The notes beneath the pieces are model-generated. The model was not told where the DNA came from. It did no database searches and saw only the letters and a list, made by a program, of their open reading frames with translations. A stretch of DNA of 64,000 bases from Pseudalkalibacillus hwajinpoensis (GTDB lineage Bacteria > Bacillota > Bacilli > Bacillales > Guptibacillaceae): NCBI RefSeq assembly GCF_015234585.1, contig NZ_JADFCM010000001.1, positions 1-64,000 on the forward strand, written 5' to 3'. Numbering within the stretch: the stretch's first letter is position 1; the number at the start of each line of letters is the position of its first letter. Position numbers and translations under genes: made by a program. Positions 40,331 to 50,399 of the stretch are shown in pieces.

Positions 40331-42133
40331 ATGGGAAAGGTCGGTTTTTTTAAATCCATTCATTTTAAGTTTGCGATTGTTTATGTCCTTCTTATTCTTG
40401 TTGCCATCCAGTTTATCTCTGTTTATTTTAACGACAAGTTAGAAGAGCAGTTTCAGAGTAACTACGCTAGTTCCATTCGCGATCGTGCTGAGCTTCTAGC
40501 TGATAATGTCTCTGATCAGGTGAACAGTAAGAGCGATGAAGAAGATGATACGATTAATAACTTGATTAGAAATTTTAGCCAAAATGAAATTCGTCAAATT
40601 CTAGTAGTTGATTCATTAGGTCAAGTAGTCGGTACGCTTAATGATGATGGTCTAGAAGGAACACGTGCAACGAATGATTTCGTGGATAGTGCATTAAATG
40701 GTGTAGCTGAACAAGAAATCCTTCTTGATAGTGAAGGAGAGCGGTTTTTAGCTTATGGCTATCCTATTAAAGGTGAAACAAACACTACTGTTGGAGCGGT
40801 TTACATTCAGGCAAATATGAATCAGGTATTTGAACAAGCAGATGAAGTGAATAGTTTATTGGCTCAATCTGCCTTGATTGCCCTGGTACTGACAGGCCTA
40901 CTTGGTATTATTATCTCTCGTACGATAACAAGGCCAATTTCGGATATGAGAAAACAAGCACTTGTGATGGCCAGAGGCGATTTCACTCGAAAAGTGAAGG
41001 TGTATGGAGAAGATGAGATTGGACAGCTTGCGCTTGCCTTTAATGATTTAACAAGAAGGCTTCAAGAAGCTAATGCCATTACAGAAGGTGAGCGACGTAA
41101 ACTTACATCTGTGCTTGCTTATATGACGGATGGTGTTATTGCTACAGACCGAGAAGGTATGATCATTCTAATGAACGATCGTGCTGAGGAAATGATGAAC
41201 GTTTCACGTGAAACGGTTCTTGGAACATCACTAAACAAAATTCTTCAGTTCGCTGAAGAGAAGACGTGGGATGATGTTTACAATGGTCCTGACTCAATGA
41301 TTCTAGATTTAAGTGATGATCAACAAACGTTTATTATTCGAGTTAACTTTTCTATTATCCATAAAGAAGACGGTCCAATTAATGGGTTGATTGCTGTCCT
41401 TCATGATATTACCGAGCAAGAACAGCTTGAACAGGAACGACGTGAATTTGTAGTGAATGTGTCACATGAGTTACGTACGCCTCTTACAACGATGAGAAGT
41501 TACCTTGAGGCGCTTCAGGAGGGAGCATTACAGGATCCTGAAATTGCTCCGCGCTTCTTAAGCGTCACGCAAAATGAAACAGAGCGTATGATCAGGTTAG
41601 TTAATGATCTATTACAGCTTTCTAAAATGGATAAGAAAGAGTATCATCTTGAGTTTACGGAAGTCGATTTCGTTGAGATGTTTGATCATGTGCTTGATCG
41701 CTTTGAGATGTCGAAGCGAGAGAATATTGAAATTGTAAGGCAGCTTCCGCGTTTAGCGATTTACACAAAAGTGGATAAGGACAAAATGACACAGGTGCTT
41801 GATAACATTATTTCTAATGCGATTAAGTACTCCCCGGATGGAGGTACTATCACAGCAAGATGCTGGACGATTGGGAAGAAGATCCGAATCAGCATTAGTG
41901 ATGAAGGTGTTGGCATACCCAAAAATAATCTTTCGAAGATCTTTGATCGGTTCTATCGTGTAGATAAAGCTCGCTCACGGCAGCTTGGAGGAACTGGACT
42001 TGGTTTGGCTATTGCCAAGGAAATGATCCATGCCCATCATGGGGATATCTGGGCAGAGAGTAAGTGGGGACATGGAACAACGATCTACTTTACTCTCCCT
42101 TATAAGCGAATAAGGGAGGTCGAAGACAAGTGA
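40331..42133 (+). CDS. walK: Sensor histidine kinase WalK (YycG)
   Basis: A 600-residue membrane kinase, partner of WalR. TM1 is near 12-30 (FAIVYVLLILVAIQF), followed by an extracellular Cache/PAS-like loop, TM2 near 183-200, HAMP, cytoplasmic PAS (about 255-360), HisKA with NVSHELRTPLTT and an HATPase domain with NAIKYSP, DEGVGIP and GGTGLGLAI. It carries an internal parS at 41200. It starts 8 nt after walR and overlaps walH. Confidence 0.97.
   Translation: MGKVGFFKSIHFKFAIVYVLLILVAIQFISVYFNDKLEEQFQSNYASSIRDRAELLADNVSDQVNSKSDEEDDTINNLIRNFSQNEIRQILVVDSLGQVVGTLNDDGLEGTRATNDFVDSALNGVAEQEILLDSEGERFLAYGYPIKGETNTTVGAVYIQANMNQVFEQADEVNSLLAQSALIALVLTGLLGIIISRTITRPISDMRKQALVMARGDFTRKVKVYGEDEIGQLALAFNDLTRRLQEANAITEGERRKLTSVLAYMTDGVIATDREGMIILMNDRAEEMMNVSRETVLGTSLNKILQFAEEKTWDDVYNGPDSMILDLSDDQQTFIIRVNFSIIHKEDGPINGLIAVLHDITEQEQLEQERREFVVNVSHELRTPLTTMRSYLEALQEGALQDPEIAPRFLSVTQNETERMIRLVNDLLQLSKMDKKEYHLEFTEVDFVEMFDHVLDRFEMSKRENIEIVRQLPRLAIYTKVDKDKMTQVLDNIISNAIKYSPDGGTITARCWTIGKKIRISISDEGVGIPKNNLSKIFDRFYRVDKARSRQLGGTGLGLAIAKEMIHAHHGDIWAESKWGHGTTIYFTLPYKRIREVEDK
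41200..41215. promoter_or_regulatory. parS site inside walK
   Basis: CGTTTCACGTGAAACG contains the full 14-bp parS core GTTTCACGTGAAAC, missing only the outer T/A pair of the consensus. It lies in the PAS-coding part of walK, about 20 kb from the spo0J parS and about 30 kb from oriC. Confidence 0.9.
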
Positions 42134-43521
42134 GAATGACGAAGAAACAATTTGAGAACTTTAAAACCGTTTTACTAAATGTTCTCGTTTTAACTAGCTT
42201 GTTTCTAACGTGGCAGATTTGGACATTCGAACCTGAGTACGAAAAGGAAGCTGCTCCTACAGAAGCAAGTCCTGTTGGTATTAAGGAAGTAAGTATCAAT
42301 GAAGTTGTAAAACCAAATCAGCTCGTTTATCACATTGATAATCAACATTTTACTTCCTTTTATTCCAATACCATTGATTCTTTTTACAATGAATTTATCT
42401 CCGGAATGAAAATCAAGTCCTTTACGATGGAGAATGATATGAAAAGTATACGGGAGACCGGCAATAGCGTAGAGCTTATTTTTCCAACATTGCTTTCAAA
42501 TGACGTTTTGAAGAAACTAGTGAGCATTTCGAAAGACGATATTCCTTTGTCGACATTCGATCGCATTATCATTCCGTCTATTGCATCAGGTAAAAACAAT
42601 GAAATCATTTTCCTCAATACATCCAATGGTGATGGAATGCGAGCTACGGTTGAAGCTTCGAATGATATAAAAGAATGGTATTCAAACGTCTTCTCTTCTT
42701 TTGAGGTTAATAGTAGTGAAGCTGAAGAAAATAAGATCTTTCGTGCCAAATCGTTTCAAGTTTCTGACGAGCTACCGACTTTTTATATTCCGATACAAGG
42801 TCCTTCTTTAGCGGCGTTCGGAGGAAGTTCCGATGAGCTAGCAAATGAAGAAGATTTTAAAGAAGCGCTTTTTCCTGAACAAGATCGTGTTGAGAAGAAC
42901 TCATTCAACAATATTTCTGATCTTTATACTGACGGTAGCCGAGACTTAACGTTTAGTCATGAAAATGAATTTATGGTGTTTAAGAATCCACCTTCTACAA
43001 CAAGTCGGTATGTATCGAATGAATCTCCTATTCTGGATGCCTATGGATTTATCAATAAGCATTTTGGTTTTCGTATCACCGATTACGATGATGATGAATA
43101 TGTGCTGAACGAATGGATCAGATCTTCTGATAACAATACAGATCAAATTACCTTCCGACTATATACGGGTGGCTATCCAGTCTATAGCTCTTCAACAGAA
43201 GATCTTGATGAGATTGATGTAACTCTTGAAAATGATGATGTTAGCACGTACAAGCGAATGTTGAAGGTTATTCAATACGCTAGAGAAATTGGAGATCGAA
43301 AGCTACCGAGTTATGAAGAAGTCCTTTCTCTACTAGACGAGGGAAGTTTTAAGAAAACCGAAATACAAAACATAACAATGGGTTTCACAATTGATCGGTC
43401 AGCAGAACAAAATTATGAGTTTACGCTTATTCCCCAATGGTATGTGAAGTTGAACAATTCCTGGACACCGCTACAATCCATTAGCAATGAACAGGGAGGG
43501 GAATCAGTTGGATTGGAATAG
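42130..43521 (+). CDS. walH: WalK regulator WalH (YycH)
   Basis: A 463-residue protein with one N-terminal membrane helix (VLLNVLVLTSLFLTWQIW) and a large extracytoplasmic region, as in YycH. In B. subtilis YycH and YycI bind WalK in the membrane and dampen its activity. GTG start overlaps the walK stop by 4 nt, with GGAGG upstream; ATG 42136 is an alternative. walI starts inside its 3' end. Confidence 0.92.
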   Translation: MRMTKKQFENFKTVLLNVLVLTSLFLTWQIWTFEPEYEKEAAPTEASPVGIKEVSINEVVKPNQLVYHIDNQHFTSFYSNTIDSFYNEFISGMKIKSFTMENDMKSIRETGNSVELIFPTLLSNDVLKKLVSISKDDIPLSTFDRIIIPSIASGKNNEIIFLNTSNGDGMRATVEASNDIKEWYSNVFSSFEVNSSEAEENKIFRAKSFQVSDELPTFYIPIQGPSLAAFGGSSDELANEEDFKEALFPEQDRVEKNSFNNISDLYTDGSRDLTFSHENEFMVFKNPPSTTSRYVSNESPILDAYGFINKHFGFRITDYDDDEYVLNEWIRSSDNNTDQITFRLYTGGYPVYSSSTEDLDEIDVTLENDDVSTYKRMLKVIQYAREIGDRKLPSYEEVLSLLDEGSFKKTEIQNITMGFTIDRSAEQNYEFTLIPQWYVKLNNSWTPLQSISNEQGGESVGLE

Positions 43522-44410
43522 AACGAAAACGATATTAATATTAACGTTTCTTGTGTTTAATATCTTTCTAGCTAGTGATTTATTTAAGAAGCAAACCGAA
43601 TTAAGTGATCTCGAGCAGTATGAGCAGGTTACGATTGAAGATCAATTAAAGAATTTAAACGTCACGTATGAGAAAAACCTTCCTGTTCAAACGGAGAAGA
43701 TGTCTTTCATTAGTGGAGACGTTCATGAATTTACAGAGCAAGAAGAGAAAACGTTAGAAGAGGGAACAAGTCAGGACATTACGCTTGATGGACGAAAGTT
43801 AATCTCCACTCTTAAGAAGCCGTTCCCGATAAGCGATCCGGACGAGCCTTCTGCCTTTTCAATATTTCTAGAGACGTATGTGTATGAAGGTGGGAAGTAT
43901 CAGTTTTACGCCCGTGATGAGAATAATCCAAACATTATTTATTTCGCGGAAACCTTTGAAGATCGTCCTATTTATAGCCAGGATTCAGGTATGCTAATTG
44001 TTACGCTTGAAGATGACAAGGTTGTCTCTTATACGCAAACATACTTGAACTTAAAGAAAATCGGCAAAGAACGTAAAATCGATCCAGCTTCTGAAACGAT
44101 TGGGCTTCTTGTGAATCAGCAGGATATTTCTTTAAATGACAAAGTAGAAGACATGTCAATTGGCTATTACACAACGGTTACGAACGAGGATGACCGCGAT
44201 ACATTTGTTTTCGTTCCAACGTGGCATGTTGTCGTTAAGAACGAAAACAAGGATAAACCAATTCAGAACTATTATGTCAATGCGATTGAGAAAACAGTCT
44301 TTAGTGATCCTAAAGAGGTCGAAACCAATGAGCAAGAGGATGAGGAGGATTCAGATGACAGTGAGAAACCGGATCCTTCTAAGCCTAAAACGGTAACAAG
44401 CGATAAGTAG
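43508..44410 (+). CDS. walI: WalK regulator WalI (YycI)
   Basis: A 300-residue single-pass protein ([19 protein letters not shown]) with a YycI-type outer domain, partner of WalH in controlling WalK. TTG at 43508 is preferred: GGGAGGGG lies 6 nt upstream and the protein starts [11 protein letters not shown] as in homologues, while the ATG at 43487 has no ribosome binding site. It overlaps walH by 14 nt and ends in an acidic, Ser/Pro-rich tail. Confidence 0.92.
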   Translation: MDWNRTKTILILTFLVFNIFLASDLFKKQTELSDLEQYEQVTIEDQLKNLNVTYEKNLPVQTEKMSFISGDVHEFTEQEEKTLEEGTSQDITLDGRKLISTLKKPFPISDPDEPSAFSIFLETYVYEGGKYQFYARDENNPNIIYFAETFEDRPIYSQDSGMLIVTLEDDKVVSYTQTYLNLKKIGKERKIDPASETIGLLVNQQDISLNDKVEDMSIGYYTTVTNEDDRDTFVFVPTWHVVVKNENKDKPIQNYYVNAIEKTVFSDPKEVETNEQEDEEDSDDSEKPDPSKPKTVTSDK

Positions 44411-44424
44411 GAGAGGAATGGAAT

Positions 44425-45219
44425 ATGTCTCTTGAATTTAGTGTGCTTGCAAGCGGAAGCACTGGTAACGCCATTTATGTTGGTACAGAGAAGCATAAGC
44501 TTCTTGTAGATGCTGGATTAAGTGGAAAAAAACTTGAAGAACTGTTCGCAAAAGCCCATCTCGATCCAAAGGATCTAGATGGGTTGCTTGTGACTCATGA
44601 ACATAGTGATCATATTAAAGGTCTTGGTATATTTGCAAGAAGGTATAAGCTGCCTATATATGCAAATGCAAAAACGTGGGAAGCGATGTCAGGTCTAATT
44701 GGTGCAATACCAGTAGAACAAAAGTTTCAGTTTGATATGGATACTGTGAAAACTTTTGACGATCTTGATGTCGAATCATTTGGTGTCTCCCATGATGCAG
44801 CCGAGCCGATGTTTTATGCCTTTCATCACGAAGGTAAGAAACTTAGTATCGCGACAGACCTTGGATATGTGAGTGATCGAATCAAAGGAACGATTCGCAA
44901 TTCAGATATGCTTGTATTTGAGTCAAATCATGACATCAATATGCTTATGATGGGGCGCTATCCATGGAATGTGAAAAGACGAATTTTAGGTGACATGGGT
45001 CACGTTTCTAATGAAGATGCGGGAGCTGCCCTATCAGATATAATTGGTGATCAAACAAAGCGTATTTATTTAGCCCATTTAAGTAAAGATAATAACATGA
45101 AAGACCTGGCAAGACTTTCTGTCCAGCAAACCCTTGAACAAAACGGCTTTGCAGTCGGGGAGCAGATTGCTCTATATGATACAGATCCTGCTGCGCCAAC
45201 ACTTGTTACGAAGTTATAA
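44425..45219 (+). CDS. walJ: Metallo-beta-lactamase fold hydrolase WalJ (YycJ)
   Basis: A 264-residue cytoplasmic hydrolase with the metal motif [10 protein letters not shown] and later His/Asp ligands (SHDA, ATDLGY, HLSKDN). YycJ/WalJ is a 5'-3' exonuclease-like member of the family that has been linked to mismatch repair and to coordination of replication with division. GGAGAGG lies upstream and it follows walI after 14 nt. It is the last gene of the wal group before htrC. Confidence 0.93.
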   Translation: MSLEFSVLASGSTGNAIYVGTEKHKLLVDAGLSGKKLEELFAKAHLDPKDLDGLLVTHEHSDHIKGLGIFARRYKLPIYANAKTWEAMSGLIGAIPVEQKFQFDMDTVKTFDDLDVESFGVSHDAAEPMFYAFHHEGKKLSIATDLGYVSDRIKGTIRNSDMLVFESNHDINMLMMGRYPWNVKRRILGDMGHVSNEDAGAALSDIIGDQTKRIYLAHLSKDNNMKDLARLSVQQTLEQNGFAVGEQIALYDTDPAAPTLVTKL

Positions 45220-45291
45220 CGAGAAGCTTGAGTGAGGGCAAGTAAGATAGATTAGTCTTGATTCTGAGGTCTCCTTTTTTAACTGAAAGGA

Positions 45292-46515
45292 TTGGTGAAG
45301 GATTTGGGCTATTATGATGGTGATGAAAACAATCTACCGATGCGACAGAAAGGTAATCGCGGCGGCGCATTTATGGCTGGACTGATTGGTGCCATTCTAG
45401 GCGCATTACTTATTCTCTTTACTGTGCCTGCTCTCTCGGATGTAGGCGTGCTGCCTGATATTCAACCACCGCAAGATGAAGAAGCGGAAGTGAAGTCGGA
45501 ACAGCGGTCGATTACTAAAGATATTAGTATTGATGTAACAAATGACATTACGTCAGCTGTTGCGAATGTAAGCGAAGCGGTTGTCGGAGTGATTAATTTA
45601 CAAAAAACAGATTTCTGGGCAGAGGATTACGGAGAAGCTGGAGCAGGATCAGGCGTTATTTATAAAAAAGAAGGCGGAGAGGCATTTGTTGTTACTAACA
45701 ATCACGTGGTTGAAGGTGCAGGGCAGCTTGAAGTGAGCTTAAACGCCGAAAAGCGCGTTTCTGCAGAGCTTGTAGGCACTGACCCTCTAATGGACCTTGC
45801 CGTCCTTAAAATCCCTTCTGAGGCCGTTACAATGGTTGCTGAATTTGGTGACTCGGATACTCTCAAGCCAGGTGAACCAGCTATAGCCATCGGTAATCCA
45901 TTAGGCTTTCTTGAAGGGACCGTCACACAAGGTATTATTAGCAACCCTGAGCGTTCATTTCCAGTAGATACCGATCAGAATGGGACAATTGATTGGAATG
46001 CTGATGTAATTCAAACAGACGCTTCTATTAACCCAGGTAACAGTGGAGGAGCGTTAATTAACATTTCAGGTCAATTAGTAGGGATTAACTCAATGAAGAT
46101 CGCTCAATCAAGCGTAGAGGGAATTGGCTTCTCGATTCCAATCAATATCGCTGAGCCTATCATTAATGATCTAGAGTCGTATGGCGAAGTCAGAAGGCCT
46201 CAAATAGGAATAGGAACAAAATCACTCTCGGAGATTCCTACCTATCACTGGAGTGAATCACTAAAGTTGCCAGATAAAGTCGATTATGGAGTCGTAGTTA
46301 TGAGTGTTTTTCCTACTTCTTCAGGTGATATTGCGGGCTTAAAAGAGCTTGACGTTATAACAGCAATGGATGGAGAAAAAATTAAGAATTCAATCGACCT
46401 TCGTAAATTTCTTTACACAAAAAAAGAAATTGGAGACCGAGTGAAATTAACAGTCTATCGTGAAGGTACGAAACAAGAAGTAGAAGTGACACTTGCCGAG
46501 CAGCAAAGCTCTTAA
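45292..46515 (+). CDS. htrC: HtrA-type serine protease (HtrC/YycK)
   Basis: Membrane-anchored DegP-like protease of 407 residues. A single N-terminal helix (AGLIGAILGALLILFTVPAL, about 30-50) is followed by the trypsin-like domain with His in VTNNHVVEG, Asp in DLAVLK and Ser in NPGNSGGAL, then a PDZ domain (about 300-400). TTG 45292, GTG 45295 and TTG 45304 are all possible starts near AAAGGA. It probably degrades misfolded exported proteins. Its place after walJ is conserved in Bacilli. Confidence 0.93.
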   Translation: MVKDLGYYDGDENNLPMRQKGNRGGAFMAGLIGAILGALLILFTVPALSDVGVLPDIQPPQDEEAEVKSEQRSITKDISIDVTNDITSAVANVSEAVVGVINLQKTDFWAEDYGEAGAGSGVIYKKEGGEAFVVTNNHVVEGAGQLEVSLNAEKRVSAELVGTDPLMDLAVLKIPSEAVTMVAEFGDSDTLKPGEPAIAIGNPLGFLEGTVTQGIISNPERSFPVDTDQNGTIDWNADVIQTDASINPGNSGGALINISGQLVGINSMKIAQSSVEGIGFSIPINIAEPIINDLESYGEVRRPQIGIGTKSLSEIPTYHWSESLKLPDKVDYGVVVMSVFPTSSGDIAGLKELDVITAMDGEKIKNSIDLRKFLYTKKEIGDRVKLTVYREGTKQEVEVTLAEQQSS

Positions 46516-46521
46516 ATAGCG

Positions 46522-46550
46522 CAGGAGGGGGGACTCTCCTGTTTCTTTTT
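46522..46550 (+). terminator. Terminator after htrC
   Basis: CAGGAG pairs with CTCCTG around a GGGGGACT loop, followed by TTTCTTTTT. Confidence 0.75.
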
Positions 46551-46558
46551 GGAGAAAC

Positions 46559-46866
46559 TTATGCACAGTGGATAAGTGAAATGAAGGAGAGGTAGAATGA
46601 AAATATATTGCTGTAAAGATCATGTTGAATTGGTTCTTGATGTAATGATTGATGAAACAGAAAGTTTCCCTGTATTAGAAGAGCTTGAGAAAGAATCAAA
46701 TGAGTTGTCCACAACATGTGAGTATTGCAAAAACAGCGCAACATATATGGTATCGAACTAATATTCGGTCACGACATGTGGGTGAAAAATGTGTATATGT
46801 GGATAATTTCTGTGGATAACTTGTTTATCTGCTGTGGATTTAAGAAAAAAGGATAGGTGTGGATAA
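46559..46866. promoter_or_regulatory. DnaA-box cluster around the CxxH/CxxC gene and rlmH
   Basis: Perfect boxes: TTATGCACA at 46559-46567 and the reverse form TGTGGATAA at 46798-46806, 46811-46819 and 46858-46866. Near matches lie at 46567-46575, 46705-46713 and 46833-46841. The last perfect box lies between the rlmH ribosome binding site and its start codon. From memory, the yydA (rlmH) upstream region is a DnaA-binding cluster in B. subtilis, about 35 kb from dnaA here. Confidence 0.8.
46597..46761 (+). CDS. CxxH/CxxC small protein
   Basis: A 54-residue protein with an N-terminal CCKDH and a C-terminal CEYC motif, the pattern of a small Bacillales family named for CxxH and CxxC. The four ligands could hold a zinc ion. 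The region between is acidic and helical. AGGAGAGG precedes the ATG. The function is unknown. The position between htrC and rlmH, within the DnaA-box cluster, is conserved in relatives as far as I recall. Confidence 0.8.
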   Translation: MKIYCCKDHVELVLDVMIDETESFPVLEELEKESNELSTTCEYCKNSATYMVSN

Positions 46867-46869
46867 CTT

Positions 46870-47349
46870 TTGAACATAAGTATTGTTACTGTGGGGAAAC
46901 TGAAAGAAAAATATTTAAAGCAGGGGATTGCGGAATATACGAAACGTCTCGGTCCTTTCGCAAAAGTAGAAGTGATCGAGGTCTCCGATGAAAAAGCTCC
47001 AGAGAACCTAAGTGACACTGAAATGCTTCAGGTGAAAAAGGCGGAAGGTGATCGCATTATGAGCAAAATTTCACCTGATGCTCACGTAATTGCCTTAGCT
47101 ATTGAAGGAAAAATGAAAACTTCTGAACAGTTAGCACGCGACCTTGACCAGCTCGCAACATATGGAAAGAGTAAGGTAGCTTTTGTTATTGGAGGCTCCC
47201 TTGGTTTAAGTGATGATGTTCTCAAGAGAGCAAATGACACGCTTTCCTTCTCTAAGATGACTTTTCCTCATCAGCTAATGAGGCTTATTCTAGTTGAGCA
47301 GGTTTATCGTGCGTTTAAGATTAATAGAGGCGAACCGTATCATAAGTAA
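46870..47349 (+). CDS. rlmH: 23S rRNA (pseudouridine1915-N3)-methyltransferase RlmH
   Basis: SPOUT-class methyltransferase of 159 residues that acts on helix 69 of assembled ribosomes. The N-terminus [26 protein letters not shown] and the knot motif [13 protein letters not shown] are diagnostic, with C-terminal [18 protein letters not shown]. The start is TTG at 46870. The likely ribosome binding site AGGTG (46855-46859) is about 10 nt away, with a perfect DnaA box in the gap, so DnaA binding could interfere with its expression. Confidence 0.95.
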   Translation: MNISIVTVGKLKEKYLKQGIAEYTKRLGPFAKVEVIEVSDEKAPENLSDTEMLQVKKAEGDRIMSKISPDAHVIALAIEGKMKTSEQLARDLDQLATYGKSKVAFVIGGSLGLSDDVLKRANDTLSFSKMTFPHQLMRLILVEQVYRAFKINRGEPYHK

Positions 47350-47506
47350 ATGAGGATATAAAAGAAAAGAGTCAAAATCTCAAGTTTTTTCGGAGAAAAC
47401 ATATTACTTTGTTCGCATTGTATTCAGTACAGTAGGAGCTACACTTGGCTAGACCAAACAATCTCCTAGGGTCATCATGTCTCTTTTAATTTCATATAGA
47501 AGCAAA

Positions 47507-47539
47507 TATCCCCCTCATCTTTAAAGGTGAGGGGGATTT
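47507..47539. terminator. Hairpin between converging rlmH and the DEAD-box gene
   Basis: ATCCCCCTCA and TGAGGGGGAT form a strong stem with about 11 nt between. Neither side has a long T-run, so it may act as a weak two-way terminator. Confidence 0.55.
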
Positions 47540-47558
47540 AAGGATTTCTATAAATATT

Positions 47559-49004
47559 TTATTTAATGGCTATGCTCACTTTTAACTTCTTTGCTTTGAT
47601 AGTCGCATTCTCCATGGCCTGTAGAACTAGTGAGCCCTTGCCATTCAGAATATCAACATAGGACATATGATCATGGATGGTTATAATGCCGATATCCTCT
47701 GCAGTGACTCCAGAGATTTTTGCGATTGTTCCAACAAAATCAACAGCACGAATTTTCTTCTTTTTACCGCCGTTGAAATGGAGTTTCATAATATCTTGAT
47801 TGATGCGGGCTGTTTTATTATTTCTTACAATGCGTCTGCTGTTAAGTTTTTCTTCGAAAGCTGCTTTTTTTCCAGCCAGTTCCAGATGGCTTGGAGCTTC
47901 TATAACTGGTAGCTTAAAGCCGATGTATCTTTCAATTGCTTTAATGAACTTTCCTTCAAAAGGCGTCGAAAACGTAATGGCTTTTCCTTTATTTCCAGCG
48001 CGACCGGTTCTTCCTGTTCGGTGTACATAGCTCTCTTTTTCCATAGGAACGTCGTAGTTGATAACAAGTGTCACATTATCAATATCAATACCTCTCGCAG
48101 CTACATCGGTAGCCACGAGATAGCGGAAGTTCCCCAGTTTGAAACCTTCCATAACAGAGAACCGGTCTTCTTGTTCTAGCCCCCCATGGAGTCTCTCGCA
48201 AGGGTATCCAGATTTCTCTAGTTCGCTATACACAGAATCAACGTGTTCTTTGGTTCTGCAGAAAATGAGGCAGCTGTCTGGATTTTCTACAACCGTGATG
48301 CTTTTAAGAAGTGAGATCTTTTCTTCTTCTCTCACTTCAATTAAAGAATGTTCAATGGTATCGGCTGTCATCCCGTCCGATTCAATCTCAATCTGAATCG
48401 GATCGTTCATATATTTATGGCATAGATTTTCAACATCTTTAGGCAAGGTAGCAGAAAAAACCATTGTTACTCGGTTTGAAGGCAGCTCTTTCATAATCGC
48501 TTCTACTTTATCGATAAAACCTCGATTAAGCATCTCATCAGCTTCGTCTATGATAAGATACTTTATTTGATCCAAAGCTAGAGTTTCTCGTTCAATATGG
48601 TCCATGACCCGTCCAGGAGTACCAACGACGCAATGAGTTTTTTGTTTCAATTCATCCTTTTGTTTCGTAAAAGGTTCTTTGCCATAAACGGACACTGCTT
48701 TAATGCGTTTAAACCTTCCGATATTCGTAATGTCTTCGCGGACTTGAACCGCAAGTTCCCTAGTAGGAGTAAGAATTAAGGCCTGTGGTTTTTTTTCTTC
48801 CCATTCAATCATATCTGAAACAGGAATACCAAAGGAAGCAGTCTTTCCACTTCCTGTTTGAGCTTTTACGACAAGATCTTGATTTTCTAATGCTAATGGA
48901 ATAACTTCACTTTGAACTTCTGTTGGCGTTTCGTATTTTAGAACAGCTAGTGCTCTTTTTATTTCTTCGCTTAGATGATATTCTGCAAAACTTTTTTTAC
49001 TCAT
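47559..49004 (-). CDS. dbpA: DbpA-type DEAD-box RNA helicase
   Basis: ATP-dependent RNA helicase of 481 residues. Motifs: Q-motif region [24 protein letters not shown], Ia [14 protein letters not shown] ([10 protein letters not shown]), [18 protein letters not shown]. The last roughly 80 residues form a DbpA RNA-binding domain with basic [14 protein letters not shown]. In YxiN/DbpA this domain targets hairpin 92 of 23S rRNA for 50S assembly. The ATG has GAGGTTG upstream. It converges with rlmH. Confidence 0.93.
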   Translation of the reverse strand: MSKKSFAEYHLSEEIKRALAVLKYETPTEVQSEVIPLALENQDLVVKAQTGSGKTASFGIPVSDMIEWEEKKPQALILTPTRELAVQVREDITNIGRFKRIKAVSVYGKEPFTKQKDELKQKTHCVVGTPGRVMDHIERETLALDQIKYLIIDEADEMLNRGFIDKVEAIMKELPSNRVTMVFSATLPKDVENLCHKYMNDPIQIEIESDGMTADTIEHSLIEVREEEKISLLKSITVVENPDSCLIFCRTKEHVDSVYSELEKSGYPCERLHGGLEQEDRFSVMEGFKLGNFRYLVATDVAARGIDIDNVTLVINYDVPMEKESYVHRTGRTGRAGNKGKAITFSTPFEGKFIKAIERYIGFKLPVIEAPSHLELAGKKAAFEEKLNSRRIVRNNKTARINQDIMKLHFNGGKKKKIRAVDFVGTIAKISGVTAEDIGIITIHDHMSYVDILNGKGSLVLQAMENATIKAKKLKVSIAIK

Positions 49005-49318
49005 TTTTCAACCTCGTTTTTGGTTTTTCGTCATATGTATAGAATTCTCTCCAAGAAATATTATATGCATTATCAGAATATGGTCCATTATACTTGAAAA
49101 GTGCGGGAGAAACTGGCTTTTATATTAAATTTTTAAAAGTAACAGATATAAGTTGTCTGACATTACATCTGATAAAGCTTTAAAGAAATGGGGGCAAGCC
49201 TCGATGTTGAAGCCAGAGCAGCTTTCTTCTGTTGATTCTTGGTTTTTGCTCAATGCGATTGGTCATCACAGAGTTACAATGAGGCTAAAATCAAACTGGT
49301 TTATTAACATAGTCTTAT
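49005..49318. other. Intergenic region between DEAD-box and dus genes
   Basis: I see no supported gene. A 38-codon frame (49204-49320, plus) has only a poor ribosome binding site and no known features. The DEAD-box promoter must be at the left end, but no clear -35/-10 pair was found. Confidence 0.4.
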
Positions 49319-49355
49319 AAAAAAAGAGAGAAAAGCACGAATGGCTCTTCTCTCT
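49319..49355 (-). terminator. Terminator after dus
   Basis: On the minus strand AGAGAGAAGAGC and GCTTTTCTCTCT pair around CATTCGT and are followed by a T-run. It lies about 45 nt after the dus stop. Confidence 0.85.
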
Positions 49356-49400
49356 TGTTACAATCTAAGAACGATTTGGTTCAAATGACTCAAACTTTAC

Positions 49401-50399
49401 TCAAGAAACAGAAAAATTTTCACGTTCATTTGATCTTTCTTTTTCTTTAAACTCATCAAGAAGAGCACGCACTTCATCAGTGGATTCAGTGCTCATAAGC
49501 TGATTCCTTAATTCACTTGCGCCACGGAATCCTTTTACATAGATCTTAAAAAAGCGGCGAAGCGTAATAAACTGACGCGTTTCTAGTTCTGCTGAATATT
49601 TATCATGTAAATCGAGCTGCAATCTAAGGAGATCAAGCAATTCCTCACTCGTATGCTCTTTCTTCTCTGTTTCAAAAGCAAACGGATTATGGAAAATCCC
49701 ACGCCCGATCATAACGCCATCCACGCCATACTTCTCAACAAGTTCAAGTCCCTTCTGACGGTCTGGAATATCGCCGTTAATCGTCAGAAGCGTATTTGGG
49801 GCAACTTCATCTCGAAGTTTCTTGATCTCCGGAATCAGCTCCCAATGCGCATCAACATTACTCATTTCCTTTTTCGTACGAAGATGGATGGAAAGATTAA
49901 CAATATCCTGTTCTAGAAGGTGCTTCAGCCAGTGGCGCCATTCTTCCACTTCCGTATAACCAAGGCGAGTCTTTACGCTGACGGGCAACCCACCCGCTTT
50001 AGCTTCCTGGATGATTTCCGCTGCAACATCAGGACGACGAATGAGTCCGCATCCCATCCCTTTAGTGGCAACATTAGGAGCAGGACAGCCCATATTGATA
50101 TCCACTCCACGATAACCCATTTCTGCCATGCCAATGCTCATTTCTCGGAAGTATTCGGGCTTGTCTCCCCAAATATGGGCAACAATTGGCTGTTCATCTT
50201 CTGTGAATGTCAATCGTCCTCTTAAGCTGTCTTTTCCTCTCGGATGGCAGTAGCTTGCAGTATTGGTGAACTCTGTAAAAAACACGTCAGGTCTCGCTGC
50301 TTCACTCACAACATGTCGAAAAACAACATCCGTCACAGCTTCCATTGGAGCAAGAACAAAAAATGGTCGAGGCAACTCGTGCCAAAAATTATCTTTCAT
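49401..50399 (-). CDS. dus: tRNA-dihydrouridine synthase
   Basis: FMN-dependent reductase of 332 residues that converts tRNA uridines to dihydrouridine. The TIM barrel starts [15 protein letters not shown], has [14 protein letters not shown] and the catalytic-Cys region [16 protein letters not shown], and FMN-phosphate motif [15 protein letters not shown] helical C-terminal domain follows. ATG 50399 is chosen from the homologue-like N-terminus, though AAGGAAAGGG lies 12 nt away, longer than usual. It differs from the dusB-like genes usually found in other Bacillus loci, so the exact position modified is unknown. Confidence 0.9.
   Translation of the reverse strand: MKDNFWHELPRPFFVLAPMEAVTDVVFRHVVSEAARPDVFFTEFTNTASYCHPRGKDSLRGRLTFTEDEQPIVAHIWGDKPEYFREMSIGMAEMGYRGVDINMGCPAPNVATKGMGCGLIRRPDVAAEIIQEAKAGGLPVSVKTRLGYTEVEEWRHWLKHLLEQDIVNLSIHLRTKKEMSNVDAHWELIPEIKKLRDEVAPNTLLTINGDIPDRQKGLELVEKYGVDGVMIGRGIFHNPFAFETEKKEHTSEELLDLLRLQLDLHDKYSAELETRQFITLRRFFKIYVKGFRGASELRNQLMSTESTDEVRALLDEFKEKERSNERENFSVS

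Noticed and set aside
49204..49320. A 38-codon plus-strand frame between the DEAD-box and dus genes
   Set aside because: Only a poor ribosome binding site, no family features, and it runs into the dus terminator.
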